The notes: generated from the sequence alone by a model not told the origin. A stretch of 64,000 bases of DNA from Callaeas wilsoni (GCA_013398955.1 VWPU01017527.1:32725-96724); one strand, 5' to 3'. Counted from the stretch's first letter, positions 36,901 to 50,562 are shown. Program-made: numbers and translations.

Positions 36901-39900
36901 GTTTATTTATTTTGAGATAGCATCCACGGCTCTTTACAAGAAAGAACAATACAGCACTCAGTAGAGAATTCAGCCTGACTGCTAGATCTGAAACAGATCA
37001 CAGAAATATTTCTTTCATCCTGTACAAGGCTCCTGACATTTTGGGATTAACAGGTAATTCTAGTAAACTGTGCTGTAGAAATTAGCACCCTCCTATCCTT
37101 TGCCACAGATTACCAGAATTACAAGAGAGTCGGGGAAACTCAACCGCAGAGTATTTGAGGTAAGACAATACATGTTTTCTCCTGCTAACATTGCTGGGAG
37201 GCAGAAAGCTCTTAGGACAGAATGCAAACCTGGAGTTAAAAACCTGAACTGCAGCAGCAAGGTTTGACAGCGCTTGTAAAGAGCAGTAGATAAACACATT
37301 GGTTCAAGAGGCATTTTGCAATAAGGCAAAAGTATTATAAGTGCTAAATGTAAGTGAATTGAAAGCACTAACTTAACAAAGGGCTGGTTCCCGTGAGTGG
37401 AGAAGAATGCAACACCTTCAGATGACTTCCCATCTAGCAACACTTGAGAGGCAACACAAGCGCTGACCCCTGCTTGAACTCACCCGACCAGGTTGTCAAA
37501 GAGGAAAGGCACTGAGAAAATGAAAAGGCAAAGGATTTCAAACTGGTTTGAAAAAGCCAACCCTTCTCTAGACAACAAAAGCAGTCAAGAAATTACTAGA
37601 GAAATCGCACTCCGATAAAAATCACTCCTATGGTTTATAAATAACCCAACAAATTCCTAAGTTCCACAGCACGGTGTGAACAGATCCAAGTCAAATCACA
37701 AATTTAGATATTTTGGTTGTGCAAATGACCCTTTGACGGTGTATTGTGGTCCCACCATTAAACAATAGTTTGAGACACCTGTCTGGTCACCATTTTCTCC
37801 ACCAGCCATGAACTCCAAAAGCAGCTGTAGGATTTCAAACTGATCCAGGAATTTGACATAGAAATGATTATAGGAATTATAAGTGGAATTGCACTGTCTG
37901 TCAGGATCAGTGACAACCCAGACCTTATCCCCACTGAGGTATGATCAAAATAGAAACAAAGATAAGAGTAGCTCTGTACCAGAAACGCAACACAATAAAT
38001 GTTTAGATAGTATTTCTGTTCATGAAGGACCACCTTTAACAATAATATGAGTCCTATTCTTAAATTAGCCCAGCCTATTCGAGGCTTGCTTATTTACCTT
38101 ATACAATTTAATCAAGAAAAAATTAAATGTCAGAACAGCCTACACTACTCATGGCAAAAATCTTCTTCTTTAGCACCTCTGACCTTTTGTCATCCTAGTA
38201 AGACATTTTCTCAACCAGGTCTTCTTTAGCCTGAATGTTAGGGCTGGTGATGTTCTTTATACTGAAATTACCATAATTTTGTATACTTTGGGCAATACAC
38301 AAAGTATCACATATTTCCATTGTGCACTTGGCACATAAGTCTTTGAAAAGCATCTACAAAGTGTAAAATGACTCCTGTGTTCTCAAGCAGGTTTACTCCA
38401 GCAGTGGTAGATAACACAACAAGTGGTTAAGGAGTCCAGTTTTATTATGATTCAACCTTCTAGTCTGACTTATTTTGTCTTCTTGACAGGCAACTCAAAC
38501 CTCAAGATCTTTATAGTAAATTCCATGGTCACAGGCCTTCTGTGGTGATTTCTAGGATTCTTTGGGAAAAAAAACCCACAAAACAAAAGAAACCAAAACT
38601 CATAACAGTCAAACTAAGATTTTGGATTCAGCAATAAATTTGACTAAATCCCAAGCAGTATTGACCAATAAGAGATCCTATTCTTATCTCCCTTAGAGTC
38701 TCTACTTAGCGGTCCTTTATTTTAGACTGGTGTTATATAGGTAAAAGAAATTTGAAAGCGGCCACCCCCTTGCAACTTATTTCTGACTAAATCATACTTT
38801 TACTCACATGTTATAGTAGATCAGACCCGTTTATGACACCAAGGGAGAAGTGTCTAAAGTGAACATTACATAAAACCAATTTTCATGTCATGTAATTAAA
38901 ATACACTGGCTCCATTCTCGGAGAAATTCCTCTGCAGGGTGTCTGTGTTTTAGAGTATTTCTGATTGCAACATGCTGAGACAGGCCAGGGAAACGAGGAT
39001 AAAATTAGAGGTTAAAAGTTAAACACCCTCCAAAGGCTTGGTGTTTAAAATGGCTAGGCCAGACAGCAAAAAGGCTCCTCACCAGACTTCTGAAAAACAA
39101 GAATAGACTGATGGAAATGCTTTTGTCTCTGCTCCTGTCCACAGGCAATCTGATTCCCAGAATTCTCCATACCCAGCAGAGAACCTCAAAATCTCTTTTT
39201 CTGAGAAGTGCCTCGTTGAATGCCCATGAAGTTCAGTGAAGATGTTGCCACTGATACGCTTATTCATGGTTTATGCATCCATTTAACATCATTTATGATG
39301 GGGTTTTTTATACCTATGTTGTTATAGCCACAAGTATTTACATACTCAAATGCATTTGGAAACACACAAATGTTTAGAAGGACTAAATAGACTACCTTAT
39401 TAAGAAGTAGCTCTGTGATACAGCTTATCATTTGCAAGCCAAAGTCCTGGTTTGCCACTTGGCATTTGGTGGGGATGGATCTCTGGAAGTTGCATCTCCT
39501 TCCTGCAGGAGGCAAGGCAGCACCAGACAGAATGACCTACTGGCTGACTAATTCTCCTGGGCCTACAAAACCCATTTCATAGGAGGAAAAGACAGCTTTA
39601 AACAAGGAAGAAACCTCTTTTAGTTCTTTTTTCAGTAACAGTTGGCCTAGTAGGAAAATGAGGCAGCATTTATAACAGAACTATAAAAATTTCCATAGTT
39701 AACACATAGAGGGTAGGTTGCAGTGATTTTACAGTCACATCATTTTTTTTTTTTAATCTAATGAGAGTTTCATGTAAAACACAGCAGCAATCAAAAGACA
39801 AGGACACAGATATCTCCTTTTCTATTTGAATTTCCCTCTTCCTGGGACAGGACACAAAGTCCTGCACTTGGCCTAGAGCTTCAGTCATCTCACGGAAAGC

Positions 39901-42112
39901 AAAAAAAAAGGAAATTAAATCCTTTGAGAATGAAGAGAGCACTGAACCTGTCTTCTACTATATAAAAGACAGATGGCCATCGTGTAATTTTTCTATGACT
40001 TTGTTTTGTGAAGAACCCAGTCATAGAGACAGATATTTATTATGCCTTGAGCATGTCTGTCAGGTAGGTCCTGTTGACAGCTTTCAGAACTGATAAGTTT
40101 GCTTTCTGAATAATCCCCAACGTCCAGAGTCCCCACCTGCTCAGGCTGAGCAAAAAGACCAATGGCACTGAGGAAACTCCTCGGTGTTACCAGGAAAGGA
40201 AGTGAAAAGGTTTGGTGCAGGTTGGTAACAGTGCACACAAAATCCTGTTGCACTTTTGCCATTCATTGTAACAGTCTTTAACTTACAAATGAAAGAGTGA
40301 GTCACTTTTAATTAATAGCAGTTCATTAAGGATATTAACTCTTAGCACTATGTTGATGTCTATGTATCTTTTATAAAACAACGACTAAAATCTAACATAT
40401 GGATGTTGTAGGTTTAGGCTTGGACCTCAGACATATTACTAAAGTCCCACCTGTAGCAGAGCAGACTAGTGTATTTTTCCAGGAAATTAAAAGAAATAAA
40501 CAGAGATTCAGCCATAAATCAAACCTCACCTGTGGACGTATGGGATAAGTTTACAGTTCAAATTCTTAAAACTTAAAAAACTCCTAATCTCCCTCCTCTA
40601 AAAGTTTTATCAGTTGTTAACTGCTCCGTAAATAAGTCTCTGATGTTTGGTACCTGGATTAAATTTTTTTGAAATCACTTCGGACTGAAGGCTCTGGTGA
40701 TGTAAATGTCCCTGGCTCACCCCATATAAAAACAATATCAAGGGTTCTGGCAGGTCTTTTGTAGCAACTTACAGTGGTCACTACAGTATAAAAGTAAGCA
40801 ACTGACTAAACACAGAAGCCACTTTCTGACAGATGATAGGAATAATTTTTCAAGCAAATCTTTGAATAGTGAGTCTTGGAATATAAACTGTCAAGCCTGA
40901 TTTCGTTGACTGACAGTTTTTAGTATTTAAGTAGGTAAAGAGCTGTGAAAATTCTTCACTTCATAAGCATTTTGAAAGTGGTTTCTGACATATAAACTTT
41001 TGGCAGCAATTTTCAAGGGGGTCATCTAAAATGACTGATATAGTAGTTAGTGTGATGCAGGCATAGCACATTTAACAGTCACTGAGCTTCGAATATGACA
41101 CAGTGTGATACTAATTGCAGCACTGCCAGCAAGGCATAAAGGAGTTGCTCAGAGTGCTTGACATATACTTTATGACTCTGGAAAAAGAAAGAGGCTTCAA
41201 CTGGTAAAATCAGGACATGGTACAATACCTCCACTTCATTTTACAGATGAGAAAATGCCATTTACTAGCATGGCCAAGACCATTACAAAAGAAAAATAAG
41301 ATAAATCCCAACTTATTTTAGATTTTTTTAGATCCCAGGTCACATTTATTCTATTCTCAAATGTCACAAAATTATTACAGCATATTGTAGTTTAGGTTTT
41401 CCGACACATTATGAAATATGGAAGATGGAGCAGTAAGACTTGGATTCTGGGACTAGCTCCCATGCCAAAAACTCAGTAGTGTGAAGAATTGCTTCTGTTG
41501 TATGTTGTTTTATTATAGCAATGTACATGATTTATACTAGGAGAGACCTTGGATCTACGGTTTTAATTCAGTTCCACTGACAGATTTCACTTGAACTGCT
41601 CAATGCACATGAACTTAGGGAGCTGGTTTTGTGAGGAATTTTGCAGCTACAAGAAGGCTAATTGGATTGCACCATGAAATTCTTCCTGGAAATATTGCCT
41701 CCAAAGGGAACCTGGTGAACACCTTCCTATCAGCATTTCCATTCCTTTAAAAACTTATATTGCATTTTCTGAAAAAGAATTTTAATAAAGAAATCAAATA
41801 CTTGCCCAGAGCATGTTTTCAGGTTTGGCTTTTTCCTGTCTCACTGCTAATGAATTTAGTATTTAAGCCCCTGAGTTCTATTCTGATTTTATTCTTTCTT
41901 TAGCTTTTAGAAAAAGCAATACTTCAAATCCTAGATTTATGAATACTTTTGAGGCCTGATGTTGATTTAGAGTCAGGCTGGCAGACCTGGAGGAAGCCAC
42001 GGTGGTAGATAAAGTACTGACTTTGTATCTCTCTGTGTTTTTCCTTATATTTTGCCTATATTCTTCATGCTTAGATTTACAATTACTTGTTTGAGGCTTA
42101 GTAATGTGAGCA
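33993..42112. other. Unique AT-rich non-coding DNA
   Basis: No gene or named repeat is recognised. A CT run lies near 35934-35948, and a purine-rich A/G tract fills 36185-36345. That tract explains the long minus-strand open frames there (rich in Phe, Leu, Ser and Cys). Confidence 0.65.
36185..36345. repeat. Purine-rich (A/G) low-complexity tract
   Basis: About 160 bases are almost wholly A and G on the plus strand, with few C or T. The strand asymmetry removes stop codons on the minus strand and produces open frames of 103 and 161 codons that are artefacts of composition. Long polypurine tracts can form triplex (H-)DNA. Confidence 0.8.
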
Positions 42113-42360
42113 TTGATCTTTACTGTTTGTGCTTTGATGTTTTTGGTTTTTTTAACTACCCTTTCTTTCTGTGCTAAAACTACTCTTCAGTTGGCCCAAT
42201 CATTTAACGTATGTAAAATACATGATTACCTCTCAAGTAGAAGCACTAATGCTCGAACCTATGAAGCAGCAGCTTCCAGCCCTTGTCCATTCTTTCACAT
42301 GGACACTTGTGTTTGCTGTGCTCCAGATCCCAAGGATGGTGCCTGCTGCTGGCTGCTGTG

Positions 42361-42436
42361 CGCGACCTGCGTGTCGGTGGCGCGTGTACAGCCCCGCAGT
42401 GCGGCTCCAGAGCCCGGCCTCGGGGCCAGGCAGCGA
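42361..42436. other. Isolated CpG-dense patch
   Basis: Eleven CpG dinucleotides fall within about 75 bp, in a window where CpG is otherwise rare. Open frames pass through it on both strands, the longest 129 codons on the plus strand (42171-42560), without a domain that I recognise. It could be a remnant CpG island, an exon or part of a young GC-rich insertion. Confidence 0.5.
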
Positions 42437-42635
42437 GACTCTGCTCACTCACGTTGATAAAGTGCCTGCTCATCACAGCAGCACTGGAGTGCTGATATGG
42501 CTTCAGTTTGCTGTTAGGGGATTAAAGCCATCGCCAGAGATAAGCCAAACGCAGCAATAGAGAAAGGCTGAACAGGAATGGCATCAAATGGCAAAGAGCA
42601 GTGGGGCAGGCAACAGAATCGTTTTGAAATACCTG

Positions 42636-42766
42636 CTTCGGAGAGACCCATTAATTTCATGGATGAAAAACACATTTAGNGATACCTGCTGCTGCTGTTG
42701 ATTTAAAAAGAATCCTTAAGGTCTTCGGAGGGACTCATTAACTTCATGGATGAAAAACACATTTAG
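42636..42766. repeat. 44-bp duplication with an ambiguous base at 42680
   Basis: The block at 42636-42679 (cttcgga ... cacatttag) recurs at 42723-42766, offset 87 bp, with a few substitutions. The single undetermined base (n) of the window directly follows the first copy. The 43 bp between the copies contain a short CTG run. Confidence 0.85.
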
Positions 42767-45700
42767 CAGTGTCCCAATCATCCATGATGGCATTTTTTCC
42801 TAGAATTACCACATCTCTGATACGGCGAAGTGTTAGCAGACCAAATTCTTACCTCTATTCTTCCGGTCAGTCCTCCCCAGAGCAAGTCTCTCTGATGTTT
42901 ACTTTGGCCTGAGGACACTTCTTCATTCCCAGTGGACATGCCCCTTCTGCATCCCAGTGCCCTGCCAGGCAGAGAGCCAGTTTGGCACCAGTCACTCTAC
43001 ATAGACAGAAAGTACTACAAAATAAAATAAAGACAGAAGCCAATAAAACACGCATAGACCGAATGGAAGACTTGATCTTGGGCTGGGAGAGAAGAATCAG
43101 AAACCTAAAAACATGCCCCTGTGAGCTCTTGCATCCCAGTCCAAACTCAGCCTTGGTGAACAAAGTGAGCCTTCAGGCCTTTATTCCAGCAGAAATTAGG
43201 AAACTGTGCACTGCCTTTGTTCTGGACAGGTGATACTTAAATCCTCTCTGGCTGACAAGGGATGTCACCAGCCACATGAACGAGCAGGTTCTGCATCTGA
43301 ATCGAGAGCCTCCCACAAGGTGTAGGGGATGCTGAGCTCTGGGGCCAGAGCAGTTCTGCACTGCCCAGAGAGATGCTTCAGCCCTTACAGTCCAGGCACA
43401 AATGGACATTGAGGTGATTTCACTTGTTAGACAAAGCTATTAAGTTAAAATGTGCCTTATAAAGCACAGAGATTTCTGTTTCATTCTTTAATACATTTAG
43501 ATCCATGACCAAGGTCTTGGCATATATAAACCTGATTAGACTGGAATGCTGCATAATGAACCATTTTTTAATGATGTTTCTGATGAAAAACTGAGCCTAT
43601 TTGTGCAACAAGGAGCACCCAACCATGTGTCAGGGCACCGTGCAAACAAGATACAAAGAAATGGCCCCTCCCTCAAATGAAATCCCAAAGGAAGATGTAG
43701 ACAGATGAGTAAAATCTGAGCTTTAGGGAATTATAAATCAAACATAGTGTTTCATACTGTTTTTCCACATACAGTTTAGTAGTTATTTTCCAGTCTGTGG
43801 AAGATGCTAAAAAACCACGATTCTGTTCATTTTAATACAGAGAAGGATTTTTTTTCACACTCCAGGGTGATCCATTAGGTTAAGCTGTATTTTAATGATC
43901 TGATTTACTCAGAGTATTTGAAACACCACGAAGACTTGCCATCCATCCTATTAAGCCCAGTATCCAACATTAGTAGCAGAAGCACATGGATAAGCAAATC
44001 AAATGAAAGCTGTGAAGAAAGTTGCACAGAAGCTGCATAAATGAGATCTGTATATCTGAAAGGCTCGTGGGAAAGACAAATTATTTCAAGATTGATTTAA
44101 TGCAAAGACACAAGCTGAACAAGCTGAATGATTTTTCTCATTTATCAGTTCTCTAGAACTGGTACAATGTTGACTCATTAATTTTCCTGAAGTGATAGAC
44201 ACACAGAGAAAAGTGAAAAAAAGTCAGCTAAGATGAGTAAAAAATCTAGCCATTAATTCAATGCAGAGGAAGGGTAGATGGATGATGTTAGTCTTGCTAG
44301 TAGTAACCAAAGTTAACAGACTAGTCATAATATTTGAACTTAAATAATAAGAATGTTTTAGTCATTTGGGTTTATTTTCCTTTTTCAAAAAAGACATAAT
44401 TTTTATGGAAACTGAGGGAGAAAAAATTAACTGCAGTAGTTCTGGAGCTGAAAACAATAAAAACATTATACCATGGGACACATTGAACAAATATGCCTAT
44501 CAGCCAGTTTCTCTTACAGATCTAAGTGAGATTTGCAGTGTAGAGAGCTTGTAGGATTCTTCAGAAGGCAGACTGGGGGGCTGTCATTATAGATACGTAA
44601 TAGAAAGACCACAATGGTGTGGCAAACAATCAAAGCTTTGGACTTACTCAGAAATTAAGTCTGAGCCTACATGGATCGCTGTGTATCTGTTTGTGTCTTG
44701 ATCTTCACATAGCTCACCGAAAAACCTCACGTCTCATGTACTGTAGAACAATTCAATGATAAATTCATTAACATTTTCAGTTATTTTCCAATCCATCTTT
44801 TGGTTCATAACACAGAGCTGGAAGAAAAAATATCAGCCTATTGCAGATTCTGGCAGAAGCAACAGAACCTGATGGCAATAGCAGAATCTAACACAGGTAC
44901 AAATAAAAAGAAACATGTTTCCAATGCAGATTCACTTAGTCATGATTAATCATCATTTCAGATACTCAAATGCTACACAGAAATGTCTTTATCTTTTTTT
45001 AGTCCTCGTTATCAGAAATAATTTTAGCATTAACATCCACTTCAAATATCCAGAAACTTACCCTTAAAACTCAATGCATGCATTCTGTGTGGATTTTTGA
45101 ATGCTTTTACAATACAATTGCTGGTTATTTCTTCATGAGATTTTCTATGTTCTCTTCTGACTTTATTTTTTTTTGAGATACAGTCTTTCCTGACCTTAGT
45201 TTACCTCAATCTGGGAATGCATCAACAAGCCACCACTAAGTAATTTCTTCTGTAAAATCATCTTTTTTATGTCTATATTTATGCTTATTTCCACTAATAG
45301 ACATATCATATTAGTGAGAGTTACCCAGCTGCATTTACCCAGCTGAGGGTAAGTTATCGATACAAATTTACAGTGTTGATTTACAGATTGTAAATTAGTA
45401 TTTTAGGAAAACTAAGAATTTTAGGAAAATATCTGAAGACATAGGTTTGAAAGTTTCACGTATTGTTTTTCTTGCTGTAGTATAATCTGTTGCAATTTTA
45501 TGCCTACTGAACAAAGCAAATTCTATTTTAAAATCACAATATCTACCATTTTTAAGAAATTGAATGATTTAAAATATCTTCCTTAAGAATAAACCAATTT
45601 TATTCAGTAGCTGGAGAAACCACTATTATTGTGAATTGTCCTTGGAAATGGACATTAACAGATCCAAGCTACCAAGGTAAGTCAAAACCTACACCTCTTC

Positions 45701-48543
45701 CCAAACTGGTGGCCAGAACTCCAGGCTGGTCAAGGATTCCTGATACGTGACCAAAGTTTTGAAAACTCTTGGCTGCCTACCCCACCAAGAAGCTTTCCAT
45801 GGGCAGAAGATGAGCCTCTGAAGCCAGCCCTGAAGTGTGTTTTACCCTGTTAATTATGGGCTGATGGGACATGCAGTCTTTGTGAGCAAGAGCTCTCTCA
45901 AAGGTCCTAATCTGAAGCTATGGCCTGACTAGGTTCCAAAAGGATATAAATAATTTTTAAAAATCAACAGCTTTTTTTATTCTCCTCAGTGCCCTTAGGA
46001 ATAACAGGCTTGCTTCTCCTTTTCAACACAAGTGCATAATAAACCAATATTTATCTTAATTGACCACCCAAACCTGATCCAGCTAAACTGTTCAGGACAC
46101 AGAAAAGAGAAAACTGTATGAAAAGGTCTCTGGTATTGGAGCTTTCTTTCAACTGTTTACAATAACCAAATAATTTATTTCAAGTACTGAATATTAAGAG
46201 TCAGTCTTTAACTAGGTAACAGATCAATGAAGCAAAATCCATTATTTTTAATAAAACTAAAGGCAACGACAAGAAGTACAGCTTTAGGCTTACTTCAATT
46301 GATAAACAATGAGAAAAAGATGACAATATAATGAATTTCTCTTTTTTTTTTTTTGTTTTGTTTTGAGGAGAGAGAGGGCAGTCAGCACATTCCCTATCCG
46401 ATTCTTTTTCTTGTTTACCTGGCAACAGATCAGTGTAAGGGCTGGTGGAACTAACTCTCTCTGTTATTGCCTAACCTGCCAAAGAAGGAAGCACTGTCAC
46501 ATCGCATCAATAGGTCAGCAACAATTTCTTTACGGAAAACCAGGTTTCCAATCCCACAAAATTACCCCAGGAGAATTCACCGACCAGATGTCACGTCAAG
46601 AGTTGCCATAAATGCTGTGCAACAGTCCTTAATCCAAAGTATTTAATCAATTTCAAAATCAGTATTGATTTATTAGATTTCTCTTTTCATAACATAGAAA
46701 TTTTTCATAAAAGCATTTATACTGCCTAAGTAACTAATTTAATGCTATATTAGGAGCTGTATCTTTGGTGACCTGAAGTGTTGTTTTGTTTGTTTTCTGA
46801 GTGTTTTATTTCTCTTTGCATTGTGAATGCAGGCAAGTAGACACAGGCACAGACACACAACAATTATGTAGCATTTCTTCACGCTATTGATCTGTGCTCA
46901 AAACTCCTATTGATATGCAGGATCAGGCACATCTTTGCCAGATGGGATTTTTCCAGACTAACCCCTCAAAATTTCACAGTGCTCTGTGATGGCAATGCCT
47001 ACCACCTTAATTGAAAAGGTAACCGTGAAATTTCATTGTAAGCTCTGATTTGTTGATCAAATCCTCAACAAGACAGCTCAACAGGAAAGAAAGCTGCAAG
47101 ATTCCTGTGTATCATTATATACAATACCCTCTCCCCATCCTAACAAAGTTAGAAGGATTACAGAGCAGTGTCTACCCGCATGACATTGGCCTGACTCACC
47201 AAAACAAAGGAATATTTTATTTTCATGTCTATTTACTCTCACTGTCAGCCTGTCAAACAGCAACCATCTGTGGTTATAAGCAAAACCAGTCCCCTGATCA
47301 AAGCACTGAAATACAGTGAGCAGAGGAGTAGTAACATCAAAATGATGACCAGGAAGGTTCCCATAATCTAACACGAACCACCTGTGAATTTTCTGGATAG
47401 AAATGAGAGTGGGAAGAGTTCAGCAGGTGCCTTTAGGCTGAGAGACCTGAATAGCCGACCAAAAATAGTTGGTCTCTTTAAGTTCACATGAGTCTAATCT
47501 TCTCTTTAAACAGTGCTGTCTTTTTCAGTACCTAGATACTGAAATAAGCCTTTTTTCTAGGTTGTTGTGATACTGGTCTGTTGTGGTGACTGCAGTCCTG
47601 TCTCATCCTGTCTCATCCTTCTTTTTCCTTTCTACTAAATCCCAAAGATGCCAGGAAATAGAAGCTTTTTCACCCTCCTATAGGTTTCTGCTGTGTTCAG
47701 AACACAATTTGTGCTGAAACAAAAGACATTGGTTCCCATGCCAATGTACCAAATTACCATTCCTGCTGTATTGATATTTTTCGTTAGTAATACTAGGTGA
47801 GGTATTCTGTATATCAACCCTGTTTACATTTCCTTCTGTAGCCTTCCTCTTTGTCTTTTGAAAGTGATATCCTTTCCAGATTCCCTCTTACAGTCCTTTG
47901 CTTACTGTCATCCATGATTGGTAACAAAAAATGCAATAACTTATTCCAGTGGATTATGATAAATTTAAGTATGACTAACATACCAGTGATAACAAAGAAA
48001 AATGAACATGCTGGTGATATTCTCCAGTCCAGCAGAGAGAGAAAGAGGCACTCCAGGGTATAGTTCCTTACCATACCATCCCTTTAGACTGCAATGCAGT
48101 TGTTTACATTGTCTGCACAGTACCAGACACAAAAACTGCAGACTCTGAACTCCTCCCTGTGCCCTGTTCTACCCCAAGGGAACAGCCAGGCCACGGGAAA
48201 ACCAAACAAATGATGAGAGTCCCAAGGCCAGGATCACCTTCTGCCTAGGCAGGATGAATGACTTGACTTCTGAGGCTCAGTCTCCAGCGACTCGAGTGAA
48301 CCAATTCCTCCTTCCCATCACTTCCTAAGGACCCAGCAAGAAAACAGCTTTTCAGCTACCAAGGGCCTATAGGGCACCACTGCATTAATGCCGTGTGTTT
48401 ATTGGAGAGTGATTTCTGTGTCCATCTAATAATAATAATAATAATGGAAATAAAAATACCATCTGTTTAGTCACAATTCCTCAGCAGAAAATCTGAGGCT
48501 TCCTCTTCTTAGCTATAGTCATACCACTTTGGCAGATCTAAAG
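42767..48543. other. Unique AT-rich non-coding DNA
   Basis: No gene or named repeat is recognised. A T-rich run with TTTTG units lies at 46342-46364 and a (TAA)n microsatellite at 48427-48445. Open frames such as 42982-43233 (plus) look hydrophilic but match nothing that I know. Confidence 0.6.
48427..48445. repeat. (TAA)n microsatellite
   Basis: Six uninterrupted TAA/AAT units. It is a simple trinucleotide repeat, likely length-variable. Confidence 0.9.
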
Positions 48544-48820
48544 GTATTTGGGATCTGTGCAACGGGGGAGCACAAATAAAGGAGTTACTCACATTGGAGG
48601 AGACCCGGGTGTATTAAAACCACACGGTCCAGTGACGACTCAGAACCATGAATTTGGAAATAGCACATCATACATCCCTACAGAATTGGGTACAGATCTC
48701 CCAGATTCAGACTGCCCCATACAGAAAGAGTCTTCCATATTCAGTTTTGAGGATCTCTGCTCGGACACCAAGTCCCTCTCTCCAGAGAAAAACAAATATT
48801 CAGTAACAGTATCTCGGTAA
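48544..48820 (+). other. Unassigned open frame, possible exon
   Basis: A frame of about 92 codons runs from just after an AG (48542-48543) to a stop at 48818-48820. It has no ATG start: the frame opens directly behind a TAA at 48539-48541, so it could only be an internal or terminal exon joined at the AG. The product is hydrophilic, rich in Ser, Pro, Asp, Glu and Lys (for example FSFEDLCSDTKSLSPEK), like a disordered cytoplasmic tail, and the stop overlaps a GGTAAT that could be a splice donor. I recognise no family. Open frames of this length do occur by chance in 64 kb, so it is a weak candidate. Confidence 0.15.
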
Positions 48821-50407
48821 TTGCAAAACAGAGTTTCAAGTCCTATTATTTAGCCTTTTTCTCAGCCATAACCAACTGCTCTCAAGCTCACAGGGCTAAG
48901 CACTACCTCATTGACATCAGCACAATGAGACCCATTCACAGCCACTAATGGTGGTTGGTTCAACAAATAAACAGGAATTGGCTGAATAGATACCATTATG
49001 CCACTTTGTACCTTATTTACTTGCATGTGTAAGCCCAACAATAACAGTTTTTGGGTAAAGCACAAGCCAACTAATGTTTTTTTCCAGACAAAATAAACCA
49101 AACAAAGCAAACTTCTGCACACATTCGTGACCAACACTGAATGTCACTCTGAAAAAGATAATTTGTTAAGAATAAACATACACAGGGATTTTTTTTTCTT
49201 TTTCCTGAGCCAAATAACCTGGAAAATAAACATTGGCATCTTTTGCTTGAATCCTCTAAATTGCAAATTTAGACTCTCCTGTTATCACCCTACCTGCTTT
49301 CTAATTTTCAGCTGCACAGTCAGAAATGTATTCCTGGTTTTTCCTTTCGAACCGAGAACATGTGCTGCAGAAATCCCTGGGACAGCGATTTTTCAGAGAT
49401 TGAATTGTCTTCTGTATTTTAAAAAGCGTTCATTCTGAAGCCAGGATTAAGGTCTCAGGCAGGACAGGATTCAGTGGTTGCGTATCACTCTGGGGTGGTT
49501 CTGTACTTCTGATCAGATTTTAGTTGCCATTAAGACAGCAGATTTTTCCAGCTGGAACTCACAACTGGAAAAGCAGAATAAGTCAATTGGGAAAACGGAA
49601 CTTCTGAAACGGGTTTGCTAGGTTAAAAAGAAAATTAGCTTGGTTACACCCACGTGGAATTATGGATGGTGTATTTAGAGTGAAAATACATTTATTATTA
49701 ACAAGACAACTTGAAAAATCTTAAAAGTCGTCAGTGAGGTGGGTTTTAAAAAATTATCTTATAAATGCTCAAAGTCAAAAATGTGTTCATGGATACAAGT
49801 GAGATACTGTTTCACCCTTCTCTAAAAGCCATTTCCTCTCATCTTTCTGAATACCTTTTTAACCAGCACGGATCACGTCTGCACTCAGCAGTGACACGGA
49901 AACAGAGGCTAAAAGCTCTGGAATAAGAAATAGCCTGGGTTATCAAATGGAACTGAGACTTACACGGCTGGAGAGTGCTCAAAAAACTCGAGCTCTTCCA
50001 CGAAAATTGCGAGGTGGGCTATTGACAGCCCAGGTCACTGCCAGCTCTGGCTCAGCTCCGAGGTGTAAACCTCACACAGCGAGGCCAACACCACCCCAAA
50101 GGCCCTGCAACACCGAGAGGTCAACCGGACAGCAAAGACAGAAAGGACGGCTCCTAATTCAGGAGCTCACTGCAGGACTTTAGAAACAGGATTGTGCGTC
50201 TTTTCCTCGCACCTGTGTTTTAGTGGAACACGACTGGTAATGGAAAGGTAATTGAAGGCTAAAATAATCAAGGGATCACCCTAATATTCCTGAGATAATA
50301 TAACGCTCTGATTCCTCTCCTTTGAGCAAACAGAGGCAGAGAGTTGCATGTCCAGGGTTTCCTTCGTGTCCATCACAGCCCTCCGGACAAGCACAGCTAT
50401 GCCAGAA
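48821..50407. other. Unassigned non-coding DNA
   Basis: I recognise no gene. Part of it (49940-50180) is richer in G+C than average without identifiable content. The last five bases (50403-50407, CAGAA) form the left target-site duplication of the following LTR. Confidence 0.55.
50403..50407. repeat. Left target-site duplication CAGAA
   Basis: This is identical to 51055-51059 and directly abuts the TG end of the LTR. A five-base match alone is weak, but both copies adjoin TG/CA termini exactly. Confidence 0.75.
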
Positions 50408-50517
50408 TGTGCCGGTTTGGACACAAATCCAGGAGGAAACAACCTGAGAGGGGGATCTCTCTCTCTCTCTCTCCTGCCTGCCAGGCAAGCAGGCCCCGGC
50501 AGCACCTCCCGACAGGT

Positions 50518-50537
50518 TCGGGAAAATAATTTCCCGA
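50518..50537. repeat. 8-bp inverted repeat inside the LTR
   Basis: TCGGGAAA (50518-50525) pairs exactly with TTTCCCGA (50530-50537) across the loop ataa. In the LTR's own orientation it lies just after the AATAAA, where an RNA hairpin would sit near the 3' end of the transcript. Confidence 0.85.
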
Positions 50538-50556
50538 GTGAAAGTGAAAATAACTA

Positions 50557-50562
50557 TTTATT
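50557..50562 (-). promoter_or_regulatory. LTR polyadenylation signal AATAAA (minus strand)
   Basis: TTTATT on the plus strand reads AATAAA on the minus strand and sets the orientation of the LTR. A canonical TATA box upstream is not obvious; a ctctaaaatcc-like string near 50650-50640 on the minus strand is a possible substitute. Confidence 0.55.

Noticed and set aside
42171..42560. 129-codon plus-strand frame through the CpG patch
   Set aside because: No domain, a second plus-strand frame and two minus-strand frames overlap it, and only its GC-rich middle is free of stops. Kept as a CpG observation only.
42982..43233. 83-codon hydrophilic plus-strand frame overlapping a 98-codon minus-strand frame
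   Set aside because: Overlapping frames on opposite strands and no domain; nothing supports coding.
44366..44554. Short hydrophilic plus-strand frame
   Set aside because: It starts without ATG, has no convincing splice signals and no recognised family.
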